Assembly (NCBI GenBank): GCA_030680405.1
Contig: JAUXVT010000015.1
Coordinates: forward strand, 1 to 33,697
Direction: 5' to 3'
Source of the DNA: Thiobacillus sp.
GTDB taxonomy: Bacteria > Pseudomonadota > Gammaproteobacteria > Burkholderiales > Thiobacillaceae
DNA length: 33,697 nt
Both the position numbers and the translations under genes were made by a program. This document shows, one piece after another, positions 7,951-15,610 of this stretch. The notes under the pieces are model-generated. The model was not told where the DNA came from. It worked only from the letters and a program-made list of their open reading frames with translations, and made no database searches. Within the stretch, counting starts at the first letter, position 1. Each line of letters begins with the position of its first letter.

Positions 7951-8178
7951 TCAAAAGCAATAATCAAATGGGTCACCCATTAATTGCTTTAATTGGAGAA
8001 ATAACGCAATCAACTCACTTCGGCCATAAGAGGAAGGTGACAAGCGTCCACTACTGGGCGGCGTAATAACAAGATTGATTTTCCGCTTGGTGCCAATTGC
8101 TGACTGTCGAGGTGTAAAATATCCAGCAAGAAAGCCGACGCTCGCGACCAGTAACAATGTATAGATCGCACGCTTCAT
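7951..8178 (-). CDS. Possible small membrane-anchored protein, 75 aa
   Basis: On the minus strand an ATG at 8178 opens a frame beginning MKRAIYTLLLVASVGFLAGY. This has the form of an N-terminal signal anchor or signal peptide with a positively charged start. The remaining 50 or so residues are translated entirely from the 82-bp and 26-bp repeats, so the C-terminal part is probably not original. The ribosome-binding site is weak (GGAG, 13 bp away). It may be a real small gene whose end was overwritten by repeats, or chance. It is divergent from the 8259 gene. Confidence 0.25.
   Translation of the reverse strand: MKRAIYTLLLVASVGFLAGYFTPRQSAIGTKRKINLVITPPSSGRLSPSSYGRSELIALFLQLKQLMGDPFDYCF
7959..7984. 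repeat. 26-bp direct repeat, right of the GH100-like gene
   Basis: This is the second copy of the 6668-6693 repeat, 25 of 26 bases identical. Here the centre is AATGGGTCACCCATT, arms of 7 bases around a single C. It lies 45 bp after the stop codon of the GH100-like gene and 20 bp before the 82-bp repeat. Confidence 0.75.
8004..8085. repeat. 82-bp interspersed repeat, copy 2
   Basis: This is the second copy of the repeat at 3678-3759, in the same orientation and without gaps. About 74 of 82 bases agree. The interval 7915-8258 holds this repeat, the 26-bp repeat and perhaps a small divergent ORF, but no other gene. Confidence 0.7.
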
Positions 8179-8258
8179 GTCGCAGTCGAGACTCCATTCG
8201 TATAGTGCGCCTCGCCAGTACGACATCTCGGCCAACTTTAAGGTACTATTCTGCTCCC

Positions 8259-9260
8259 ATGAACCTTGGCACCCATCTTCAACCGCTCGCTTCAGATGCA
8301 GCCGCATCCCCGGCAGGTGTCGCTATGCGCTGTGCAGCAGCCAACTTCCGCTGGGAGCAGGCCGTATCGGATGCGCGTGCCGAGGAGTACAACGCTTATA
8401 TCGGCGATGTAAGCAAACACGAAGATTGGAAAGCGGAGCACAAGAGCTACGTCGGTTCATTCGTCCATGTCGCAAAGGATCATCCGAGGAGTTCCGGGTC
8501 TTTCATGGCCGTTAACGGTCAGGCTCATTTGAATGAGCAGTTGGACAACACCCCTTTGTTGCGCCTAGAGTCAATAGGTCATTTGCTTGAGCACTCGCTG
8601 GTATCCCCTATTGCCAACGCTTTCTGGCAGCGTTTTTACAACTCACCAAAGGATTTGCACAAGGACAAATTGTCCGACGATAGCGAGGCATTGCGCACCG
8701 ATTTTGTGGAGCAATGGAATAAGCAACGCATACAGGCCCGCCCCATGTTCGCAACCTTCCTCAATAACTTTGAGGGCGGCAATCTGGAGAGGCTGGCCAA
8801 ATCCGATTGGCCACATATCCTGCGTGATCGCCTGGGCTTGACTCATTGGCCCAGCACTACGGGGAAACCGCTTGCGGTTGCCTTGATGTGCTATACGCTG
8901 GATGAGGTGCGACAGGCACGCGCAATGGCCACCAAGAAAGGGGCCGTTGCCAGCTTTGCCCGCCCCACCGTGCTGGACGGTGAAATGTCCGCCGCCTTCA
9001 TCCCCTCGCCACTGCTGCCCGGAGGTAAGAGTTACGGGCACACGCTGGATTTGGCGTGTACCGAGGTTCCCGCAACCTTCAACCCGGAACTGCTGACCTT
9101 CCCCATCGAATACCAGCCCCGGCACATCAAGGCCCTCGGCTTCATCTCGCGCCCACATGCGCTCCCGAATGACGAGGACATACTCGCGGCGCGCAACCGT
9201 CATGTGCAGGGGCTGCAATGCCTGCCCGATTGCGGCAACTTCGGCGAGGTGCTGGCATGA
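8259..9260 (+). CDS. Protein of unknown function, first gene of a coupled pair
   Basis: This predicted soluble protein has 333 aa and no signal peptide or membrane segment. I do not recognise the family. It begins MNLGTHLQPLASDAAASPAG, continues with an acidic/aromatic N-terminal part (NFRWEQAVSDARAEEYNAYIG) and ends NRHVQGLQCLPDCGNFGEVLA. A histidine- and proline-containing central part (FIPSPLLPGGKSYGHTLDLA) has the look of a globular enzyme or binding domain, but no catalytic motif can be named. The frame is open up to an ATG at 8157. I prefer 8259 because the upstream residues are low in quality (Ser/Arg rich) and overlap a repeat-adjacent region; neither start has a good ribosome-binding site. 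Its stop overlaps the next start by 4 bp (ATGA), so the two products are probably made together. Confidence 0.65.
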   Translation: MNLGTHLQPLASDAAASPAGVAMRCAAANFRWEQAVSDARAEEYNAYIGDVSKHEDWKAEHKSYVGSFVHVAKDHPRSSGSFMAVNGQAHLNEQLDNTPLLRLESIGHLLEHSLVSPIANAFWQRFYNSPKDLHKDKLSDDSEALRTDFVEQWNKQRIQARPMFATFLNNFEGGNLERLAKSDWPHILRDRLGLTHWPSTTGKPLAVALMCYTLDEVRQARAMATKKGAVASFARPTVLDGEMSAAFIPSPLLPGGKSYGHTLDLACTEVPATFNPELLTFPIEYQPRHIKALGFISRPHALPNDEDILAARNRHVQGLQCLPDCGNFGEVLA

Positions 9261-11431
9261 GCTGGCAGCGCTGGGCCGACACGTTGCGCCAAGAGCCACG
9301 GCAGGCCGTGGCGGACTTGCTGCGCGGCGCGGCGGACATCAGTCCTTACGAGCGCGTAGCGCCCCATGAATTCCTGCTGGCGGTGTTGCCTCGCGGCAAC
9401 CGTCTCGTGAATCAGACATTGCTCGGCGAGCCTCGCACCGGCTCGACTGAAACCGATACGACAGCCGATTTGCCAGACCTTCTGGACACCGGCTTATCGG
9501 CTTGGCTGCTGGCGCAACGCGAGGCCGCGCTGCCGCCTGCGAGGAAGCTCGGTGCTTACGCCGCCCAAGTGTGCGAGGCGCTGCAATGGCCGCTGTATTT
9601 TGCGCTGCCGCAAACCCGCGCTGTGTTGCAGGCCGACCGCGCACAGTGGCTACGCTGGCTGAGTTCGCTCACCCTCTCGGCCTACCGCGACCCGGAATAC
9701 GACTACTGGCAGGTGCTGGCAGCTCAACGTGACGATAACTTGCAGTTCTTCTGGCAATCCTTCGTGGCGGAGGCGGGCCGCACCCGCTCATCGCGCTACC
9801 TCAACCTGGGCCTGCTGGCCTTGGCCAAGCTTCCCCTGTCGGATGATGACAGCCTGCGCAACCTGCGGCTGCAAGTACAAGCCCTCGTCAACCGCTACCA
9901 GCACCGCAAGGCTTGGGGCACGCCCGCCCAGGAAGAACTGGCGGAAAACCTGCGCAGCGTCATGGCGCGCAACCCCAGCATGGACGAGGGCAACTACCGC
10001 GCTTTCCTGAGCGCCTTGCTCGCCCCGCTGGGCGAAGACAAAGCCGCATCGGTGCTGAGCTTGGTGGGTCTTGCCTCAGTCGCGCAGCGCTATGCTGGCG
10101 CCGTCTCCAGCTCCATTTACAAACTCAATCCACCGGGCTTGACCTTAGAGACCGATCAAGCCGTCCGTGCCGTGCGCGAATCCGGTAACCTAGCGCAAGC
10201 TTGGAAAGTCATCCGCCCCCTGCTCAACGCCCACGAAGACTTCATGCACAAGTCGGGCGATGCGCGCTACTTCGTGCCCAACTTGGACAGGTGCGTTCGC
10301 GCGCTGTGCGGGAAATATTCCCTGCGCGATCCGGAAATCCGGGAGCGTTTGTTCGAGTGGATACACCTGGCCTTGCGCATGGATGCCGACGACCCCAGGC
10401 TATGGATGCTGTGGGAACTGGCCTTGCGCAAGGCCGATCAGCCGCAGCGCGCGCAGTGGGTGCTGTGGGAGATGACGCGGCGCTTTCCAGATAACCTGCA
10501 TTGCCGTTTGGATTTGGCACGTATGCTGGCCGAATCCGACACACCCGACGATCAGGCCCAGGCTCATCGCCTGTTGCAGCAAGTGTTGCAACTGAATCCC
10601 GACGACCTACATGCCTATTCCACTCTGGCCCAACTGGCCATCCGCCGCAAGGATTGGGCACAGGCCTTGCGCCACGCTCAACAGGGTTCGCGGATTGATC
10701 CTAGTAATTGGGCCCCTGCGATGTCGCTGGCACAAGCCTATGCCCGGCGCAACGAGCCAGGCGATTTGCAAACGGCCATAGATCACTTGCAGAACTTCGT
10801 GACCCGCTATCGCGGGGATGTGAAGGCCGAAGACTATCTGCGCACATTACTGCAACGCCAGCAACTGGCGCAACAAGGCCAACTGGACACCTTCAAGGAT
10901 GACGAAGAACCCGCCCGCATGGAAGCTGCGCCCGCCGAAACCGACCCCGCTTGGCTTGCCTTTGCCGAGTCGCTACGTTCCTTGGGCACCGCGTCGCCTT
11001 TCGGGAATACATCCGCCGCTTCTTCCATCGGAGATGCGGACTTGGTTGATAGAGTGCTGCCCCTGCCGCAAGCCTTACGCCAAGCCGTGGCGCAAGGCCA
11101 ATGGGAGGAAGATGTGCTCGACCGTTACGAGGCAGACACCCAACAAGAGTTTCAGCTGGAAACGCGGCTGTGGCATTACCTGAAAACCTTGCGTTCCGAT
11201 TCACCGAACAGCGAGCGTGACCGCGCCAGACAGGCGGTGCAAGCATGGCTCGATGCTGAAACCCAGGCGCTCGAACAAAACAAGCAAGGCAACGAATCGT
11301 GGGTGAACTATCGGGATAAACACTGGGAGGCCTTGAGCGCCTCCGCCGATACTGCGCTGGCAACCGGCGCGGAATGGCTCAAAGACTTGCTGGATCGGTA
11401 CCACCCTTTGCCCGCACCTTTGCTCGCCTGA
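9257..11431 (+). CDS. Large TPR-containing protein of unknown function
   Basis: This 724-aa soluble protein is rich in Leu, Ala, Gln and Arg and mostly helical. Tetratricopeptide-like repeats cover about residues 390-550. Examples are LWMLWELALRKADQPQRAQWV, then ARMLAESDTPDDQAQAHRLL, AYSTLAQLAIRRKDWAQAL and PAMSLAQAYARRNEPGDLQ. The C-terminal 150 residues are an acidic/glutamine-rich helical region. TPRs usually hold protein complexes together, so it is likely a scaffold or partner for the upstream protein. The ATG at 9257 sits inside ATGA with the upstream stop and has GGCGAGG before it. A longer frame from 9218 is less likely. No enzymatic domain is seen. Confidence 0.7.
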   Translation: MSWQRWADTLRQEPRQAVADLLRGAADISPYERVAPHEFLLAVLPRGNRLVNQTLLGEPRTGSTETDTTADLPDLLDTGLSAWLLAQREAALPPARKLGAYAAQVCEALQWPLYFALPQTRAVLQADRAQWLRWLSSLTLSAYRDPEYDYWQVLAAQRDDNLQFFWQSFVAEAGRTRSSRYLNLGLLALAKLPLSDDDSLRNLRLQVQALVNRYQHRKAWGTPAQEELAENLRSVMARNPSMDEGNYRAFLSALLAPLGEDKAASVLSLVGLASVAQRYAGAVSSSIYKLNPPGLTLETDQAVRAVRESGNLAQAWKVIRPLLNAHEDFMHKSGDARYFVPNLDRCVRALCGKYSLRDPEIRERLFEWIHLALRMDADDPRLWMLWELALRKADQPQRAQWVLWEMTRRFPDNLHCRLDLARMLAESDTPDDQAQAHRLLQQVLQLNPDDLHAYSTLAQLAIRRKDWAQALRHAQQGSRIDPSNWAPAMSLAQAYARRNEPGDLQTAIDHLQNFVTRYRGDVKAEDYLRTLLQRQQLAQQGQLDTFKDDEEPARMEAAPAETDPAWLAFAESLRSLGTASPFGNTSAASSIGDADLVDRVLPLPQALRQAVAQGQWEEDVLDRYEADTQQEFQLETRLWHYLKTLRSDSPNSERDRARQAVQAWLDAETQALEQNKQGNESWVNYRDKHWEALSASADTALATGAEWLKDLLDRYHPLPAPLLA

Positions 11432-11740
11432 AGTACTAGAGTTTAATGCGCATGGCGAAGTTAGGGCACCATCTCAATGCCTAATCCGCTGGACGAGAGA
11501 TTCCTCAGCTAGCACGTTGAATTGCCGTTTCGGAGAGTATCGACGTTTGCAATGTGTCTTTTGGAGCAATTAGCCCCGCCAATTTGCTTGATGGATAGCG
11601 GACGTTCGCCAAGGACTGCAATGTGTCGAAACCGGAAGAGCACGGGCGTCCGGTTTTAGGTGCGGCAATAACAAGGTTGTCCGGCATCTGTGGGGCGATC
11701 TTGGAATGTCATCCAAATTCTCATGGGCTGCTTTCTATTA
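11432..11740. other. Intergenic region, degraded repeat, no gene
   Basis: No supported gene lies in these 309 bases. A 60-codon minus-strand frame exists but has neither ribosome-binding site nor family features. CAATAACAAGGTTG at about 11665-11678 resembles the AATAACAAG core of the 82-bp repeat, and GGGCGTCCGG upstream resembles its GCGTCC block, so a strongly decayed copy is possible. Two copies of GCAATGTGTC (about 11549 and 11618) are also present. Confidence 0.35.
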
Positions 11741-12157
11741 CTAGACCACCAGCGGCCCGTGATAATCGTCGTCGTTGAGGTTGGCAGCGGTGGCGCCGGA
11801 GGAGACGTTGGCGAGTTGGCGCTCGTGGTCGGATTGCACTTGCAATAAGGTCATGACGCATTCGCGCAGATCTTTGTATTCGTCCTTACCGGTGCCGTAC
11901 TGCTCGGCCTCGGAATAGAAAAACTGGCAGCGATAGCGGTCTGCCGCGACCTTGCAGAGGACGAAGTGCGCGCCGCGTTCGTTCCAGTAGAGCGCAGGAC
12001 AGAGGGTAAGCTGCGCGGGGTCGGTGCCGAGCTGTAGTTCGCTATCGGCGAGCTGGATCGGCACGAGTTTCCCGTAACGCTCGAACAGCAAAGCGGCGGC
12101 GAGTTTGTATTCGGCTTCGGTAAAATCGGGGATAGTGGTCATGGTGAAATTGGACAT
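11741..12157 (-). CDS. Hypothetical protein, 138 aa
   Basis: This is a soluble acidic protein starting MSNFTMTTIPDFTEAEYKLA and ending LNDDDYHGPLVV. I recognise no family. It contains ALYWNERGAHFVLCKVAADR, a beta-rich core, and two cysteines. The ATG at 12157 is chosen because GAGAGGGTGA precedes it; that sequence is part of the palindromic repeat upstream. An ATG at 12142 is a possible alternative. It follows the rhodanese gene on the same strand after a 61-bp gap that holds the palindrome, so the two may be co-transcribed. Confidence 0.65.
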   Translation of the reverse strand: MSNFTMTTIPDFTEAEYKLAAALLFERYGKLVPIQLADSELQLGTDPAQLTLCPALYWNERGAHFVLCKVAADRYRCQFFYSEAEQYGTGKDEYKDLRECVMTLLQVQSDHERQLANVSSGATAANLNDDDYHGPLVV

Positions 12158-12172
12158 TCACCCTCTCCCTAA

Positions 12173-12195
12173 CCCTCTCCCTGTCAGGGAGAGGG
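12173..12195. repeat. Perfect 23-bp palindrome of the CCCTCTCCC family
   Basis: CCCTCTCCCTG pairs perfectly with CAGGGAGAGGG around a single T. CCCTCTCCCTAACCCTCTCC stands immediately upstream and overlaps it. The same motif words occur in the repeats inside udg (28301-28452) and mfd (31261-31395). It sits between the rhodanese and the 138-aa gene. It has no T-run, so it is not a standard terminator. Confidence 0.75.
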
Positions 12196-12218
12196 GACGA
12201 GAAAGTGCAAGGTGTGAA

Positions 12219-12605
12219 TTAAGTCTGTGCCCAAGGCAGCCCATCAAAGCGCCAGCCGTTGTGCGAGTTGCGGTGGTGGGTCTCGTCGAGGTCGCCTTCG
12301 AAACCATGCTCGACGTTGTAGATATCTTTCAGACCTGCATTCTCCAGTGCCAGACCTGCATCTGCAGAGCGGCGCCCGGAACGGCAGATGAGCACGACCG
12401 GACGGTTGACGCTGGAGGCTTTGCGCACATGCGCGACAAAATGCGGATTGACCTCCCACTCCGGGCCATCCACCCAGGGGATAAGAATGGAGCCGCGCGG
12501 GTGGCCGACAAACATGTATTCCATCTCGCTGCGCACGTCGATGAACACCGCTTCGGGAGTGGCTTGCAGAAAATCGTATGCTTCTTTTGGGGTGAGGTGT
12601 TGCAT
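12219..12605 (-). CDS. Rhodanese-like sulfurtransferase
   Basis: This 128-aa protein is a single rhodanese domain, which carries sulfane sulfur on a cysteine as a persulfide. The active-site loop is CRSGRRS with the nucleophile C74. FIDVRSEMEY and GHPRGSILIPW are the usual N-terminal motifs of the fold. The length fits a single-domain rhodanese. There is no signal peptide, so it is cytosolic. AAGGAGA precedes the ATG. The neighbouring HdrB-like remnant and the SQR gene 3 kb away hint at sulfur oxidation, where such proteins pass sulfur between enzymes. The exact donor and acceptor are unknown. Confidence 0.9.
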   Translation of the reverse strand: MQHLTPKEAYDFLQATPEAVFIDVRSEMEYMFVGHPRGSILIPWVDGPEWEVNPHFVAHVRKASSVNRPVVLICRSGRRSADAGLALENAGLKDIYNVEHGFEGDLDETHHRNSHNGWRFDGLPWAQT

Positions 12606-12652
12606 GATGGTTCTCCTTGTGGTCTGTTCCGGACGTGTGAATTATATCCCCA

Positions 12653-12800
12653 TCACCTGCCCGCAATGTCCTGCAATTTTTTCGGCTGAATGACATGTCC
12701 GTCCAGCCCGGCTTGCTTTGCGCTGCCACCGTAGGCCACACTCATCAGTTGCGAGTAATACACCACCGGTATGGCGAGTATCATTTTAAATGGTGGCATA
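12653..12800 (-). pseudogene. C-terminal remnant of an HdrB-like protein
   Basis: The minus-strand frame reads ILAIPVVYYSQLMSVAYGGS, then AKQAGLDGHVI and a basic tail, and stops with TGA at 12653. The pattern P-x-x-Y-x-x-Q-L-x followed by a short loop and A-G-L-D is how the C-terminus of heterodisulfide-reductase subunit B (CCG-domain) proteins ends. Nothing of the cysteine-rich body remains: upstream in the same frame lies the end of the yfcE-type gene. It is probably a leftover of a lost hdr gene. The call rests on a short stretch, so chance resemblance is possible. Confidence 0.5.
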
Positions 12801-13355
12801 TCAGTCATGCCCGTTAGGTTGCTGCATGGCACGAATTTCAAAAGTCATCTGCGCGAGATCGCCAAGTATCCAGGTGGGGACAGCGTCCACGCCGGGCGCA
12901 TCAAGACCGGCAACCGAACCGGGATTGACCAGCCAGCAGCGCCCGCCCCTGACATCCGTCTGTTCGCCGACATGCGCGCTGTGGCTGTGCCCGTGGCAGA
13001 CCAGATCATAGTCTCCGGTGCAGGCGAAAGCCTGTCCGTGATGCGGCATGTGGGTCACGAATATCCTGCGTCCGCCTAATTCAAGCATGGCCTCCTGTCC
13101 GTGGTAGGTGAACAACCCGGCGGTTTTTTCCATCATGCGATACAGCGCGGCGACGTCGCCGACATTGTTGCCATGCACTGCATGGATGGGTATGCCAAGC
13201 TCGAGCGAGGCGCGCAACGTGTTGACGCCGATCAGATCGCCACAGTGGATGACAGCCTGCGCGCCGGAAGCCTGCGCCGCCAGAATCGCCGCCGCCAGTG
13301 AATCGGAACGGTCGTGACTATCGGAAACGATACAAATTTTCATGTCGCTGGTCAT
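12801..13355 (-). CDS. YfcE/MJ0936-type metallophosphoesterase
   Basis: This 184-aa protein is a calcineurin-like phosphodiesterase that uses two metal ions. The metal ligands are all visible in order: D and H in SDSHDR, D in HCGDLIG, N in HGNNVGD, H in THMPHHG, and the two histidines in CHGHSHSAH. The length matches single-domain YfcE/MJ0936 proteins, which hydrolyse phosphodiester model substrates. The natural substrate is not known. It has no signal peptide. The ATG at 13355 and a second ATG at 13343 (MKICIVSDSHD) are both possible; neither has a clear ribosome-binding site. It is divergent from the histidine kinase gene, across a 207-bp gap. Confidence 0.9.
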   Translation of the reverse strand: MTSDMKICIVSDSHDRSDSLAAAILAAQASGAQAVIHCGDLIGVNTLRASLELGIPIHAVHGNNVGDVAALYRMMEKTAGLFTYHGQEAMLELGGRRIFVTHMPHHGQAFACTGDYDLVCHGHSHSAHVGEQTDVRGGRCWLVNPGSVAGLDAPGVDAVPTWILGDLAQMTFEIRAMQQPNGHD

Positions 13356-13562
13356 GTTGCGGATATTTCGTTATATTAGGCACAATTCACCCACGAAGTG
13401 TCTATAACCATATCGGGTGAGCCTTGGCATAGCCCTGATGGTGTGGAGAGCAAAAAATCCATATCCATCATGTCGATATTCAAGAGGAAGCGTTAAATCC
13501 TGACGCGACCCGCCTCGTTAGAAGGCTCGGCTTTACCCCCTTTCGTCTGACAAGATTCAGGG

Positions 13563-14810
13563 ATGTTCTTATTGAGCGCTACGAATAAAAAAATGGAGCC
13601 CGCAAAGGAACCAGACCGGACCGGTTTTTTCTGGACGCGCATTCCCAACTTCACCCCCCCCGCCAAAGACGGCGGCATCACTGCGTGTGTCGAACAGGAG
13701 TTCGCACCCCCCCGCGCAGGCGATCTCAAAACGCTGCTGAACAGATTCCTGGAGACCGCAATCAGCATGGCTCACGCCGGTGCAGGTGTGATCCGGGTCA
13801 CTCTGCCCGACGAACAGACTTTGCAGATCATCAGTTCCATCGGCTTGTCCTGCGAACAGTTGGAGACCGAGAGCATCACCGGACTGGTCTGTGAAGAATG
13901 CGGCAAGGACGCATTCAGGCGCGGCCTGTGCTCCACCAATATCGAGGATTGCGAAGCCAGGCAGAGTGGGGAAACGCATCGACAGTTCCGCTCGGTCATT
14001 TCGGTTCCGCTCGAAAGCCGCAATACTCCAGACGCGCTGCTTGGCGTCTTCACACTGTTCTTTGATACCCCGCAATCTTCCTCCGGTCACGCCGCGAGCA
14101 CGGCGGTCACTTTCGCCGATCTGCTGGGCGCTCTCATCGAACATATCAGATCAAATCGCGAAACCAAGCGGGCCGAAATGCTGATGGAGCGCCAATCCAT
14201 CGCCAACGAAATACACGATTCGCTGGCGCAAACGCTGAACTACGCGCGGATGAGCACCACCCTGCTGACCGATGCGGTATGCAACAACAATGAGGCAATG
14301 GCAAGCGATTATGCGCGCGACCTCGATGAGGCGCTGGAGATCAGCCAGAAAGCGGTGCGCGCCCTGATTACCGACTTTCGCAGCGAGATGGATCCCGCCG
14401 GCCTGTTGCATGCGCTGCAGATGCTGGTCGAACGTTTCCGCCAGCAGAACGACATCGTGCTTGATTGCATCATCCGCGTCGCCGATCTCGATCTGCCCCT
14501 GGAGCATGAAATACAGGCCTACAACATCATGCATGAAGCGCTCTCCAACATCGCCAAGCATTCCAACGCGAGCCACGCGCGCCTGATCGTGGATCACTGC
14601 GCGGGTTATTACATTTTCACCGTCGAGGACAACGGGGCCGGCGGTGATGACTTGACCCCGGTAGAGGGCCATTACGGGATTGTCATCATGCGCGAGCGCG
14701 CGCAACGCATCGGCGGCGAAATCAGGGCTGAAAGCGCCAGAGGGTTGGGAACCAGCGTACAATTGCTTTTCCCGGAGCCGGAAGCGAACTGGAGAACCGT
14801 GCATGACTAA
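13563..14810 (+). CDS. NarX-like soluble histidine kinase with Cys-rich GAF domain
   Basis: This 415-aa kinase lacks membrane segments. A GAF sensor domain at about 55-200 contains a cysteine cluster (CEECGKDAFRRGLC, then C in NIEDCEA), which could bind a metal or haem or sense redox state. A HisKA_3 domain follows with the phospho-accepting H218 (NEIHDSLAQTLNY). A HATPase domain follows with N-box EALSNIAKHSNASHA and G-box VEDNGAGGDD. This architecture is that of the NarX/NreB/LiaS group. The gene overlaps its response-regulator partner by 8 bp. The start at 13563 and the ATG at 13593 are both possible. SQR lies next downstream, so control of sulfur oxidation by a redox signal is plausible but unproven. 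Confidence 0.9.
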   Translation: MFLLSATNKKMEPAKEPDRTGFFWTRIPNFTPPAKDGGITACVEQEFAPPRAGDLKTLLNRFLETAISMAHAGAGVIRVTLPDEQTLQIISSIGLSCEQLETESITGLVCEECGKDAFRRGLCSTNIEDCEARQSGETHRQFRSVISVPLESRNTPDALLGVFTLFFDTPQSSSGHAASTAVTFADLLGALIEHIRSNRETKRAEMLMERQSIANEIHDSLAQTLNYARMSTTLLTDAVCNNNEAMASDYARDLDEALEISQKAVRALITDFRSEMDPAGLLHALQMLVERFRQQNDIVLDCIIRVADLDLPLEHEIQAYNIMHEALSNIAKHSNASHARLIVDHCAGYYIFTVEDNGAGGDDLTPVEGHYGIVIMRERAQRIGGEIRAESARGLGTSVQLLFPEPEANWRTVHD

Positions 14811-15465
14811 TAAATTGAAAATCGCCCTGGTGGATGATCAAGGCCTGTGCCGACGCGGACTGAGCGAACTGCTCACGCACTGCTACGATTTCAACGTGCT
14901 GGGCGCGGTGGGCACCATCGAGGAGTTGCGTCCCCTGCTGGACGAACAGCCCGATCTGCTGGTCATCGACCTGCGCATGAAGCCGATGGACGGTCTGGCG
15001 ATGCTGGAACAACTGCGCAAAGAGGGTTGCACCGTCCCCGCCGTGATGCTGACCATGAGCGATTCGGAGACGGATCTGGGCAATGCGATCCGCGCCGGCG
15101 TGCGCGGCTATTTGCTCAAGGACATGGCCCCGGATGAGGTGGTCGACGCGATCCGCCGCGTCGCTGCCGGCGAACTGGTGGTCGCTCCCGCCATGACCGT
15201 CAAGATGATCTACATGTTGCGCGGCGACCAACCCGGACAGGAACCAAGGAATTCACTCAAGCTGCTGACTGAGCGCGAACGCGAAATACTGCAATTACTG
15301 TCGCGCGGCGACAGCAACAAGGCCATCGCGCAGACATTGTCGATCAGCTATGACACAGTGAAACAGCACGTGCGCCACATCCTTAACAAGCTCAATCTGT
15401 CTTCCCGCGTGAAGGCCGCCGTGCTGTTCGCCAAAGAACCAGGCGGTTCCAATAACGACCAGTAA
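14803..15465 (+). CDS. NarL/FixJ-family response regulator
   Basis: This 220-aa regulator has a receiver domain (about 5-120) and a LuxR-type DNA-binding domain (about 150-212). The phospho-acceptor is D56 (LLVIDLRMKPMDG), the acidic pair is D11-D12, and the conserved Lys lies in YLLKDMAP. The HTH signature is LTEREREILQLLSRGDSNK through to YDTVKQHVRHILNKL. The ATG at 14803 lies inside the end of the kinase gene. A longer frame from 14680 only reads the kinase in another frame. It should be phosphorylated by the kinase upstream. The downstream intergenic region has a dyad that may be its target. Confidence 0.93.
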   Translation: MTNKLKIALVDDQGLCRRGLSELLTHCYDFNVLGAVGTIEELRPLLDEQPDLLVIDLRMKPMDGLAMLEQLRKEGCTVPAVMLTMSDSETDLGNAIRAGVRGYLLKDMAPDEVVDAIRRVAAGELVVAPAMTVKMIYMLRGDQPGQEPRNSLKLLTEREREILQLLSRGDSNKAIAQTLSISYDTVKQHVRHILNKLNLSSRVKAAVLFAKEPGGSNNDQ

Positions 15466-15472
15466 TGGAAAC

Positions 15473-15511
15473 ATAACTCACAGGAGTTATCCCCATTACC
15501 CCATGGGGTTA
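15473..15511. promoter_or_regulatory. Twin palindromes upstream of the SQR gene
   Basis: ATAACTC-ACAG-GAGTTAT (15473-15490) is a perfect inverted repeat. ACCCCATGGGGT (15498-15509) is a perfect 12-bp palindrome, flanked so that 15496-15511 is symmetrical except for one base pair. They lie 8-46 bp after the response-regulator stop and about 100 bp before the SQR start. They could form a terminator-like hairpin pair or operators for the NarL-type regulator. There is no T-run, and the sequence does not match the E. coli NarL heptamer pair well. Confidence 0.45.
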
Positions 15512-15610
15512 TAGACACCGTCAGGCGTATTTCTGCCTAATTGCGCACCCGGATTCTTCGCAGGCTGAAATTCGGAAAAACGATACCACTAAATATTAGG
15601 AGGGGCACAC

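Noticed and set aside
11505..11687. A 60-codon minus-strand ORF between the TPR gene and the 138-aa gene
   Set aside because: It has no ribosome-binding site or family motif, and it overlaps what looks like a degraded copy of the 82-bp repeat.
12173..12195. Intrinsic terminator between the rhodanese and 138-aa genes
   Set aside because: The palindrome is perfect but has no T-run on either strand, and the same sequence words recur inside coding genes, so it is a repeat rather than a terminator.
15496..15511. A canonical NarL 7-2-7 binding site upstream of SQR
   Set aside because: Compared position by position with TACYYMT-N2-AKRRGTA, several conserved positions do not match. It is kept only as an unassigned palindrome.
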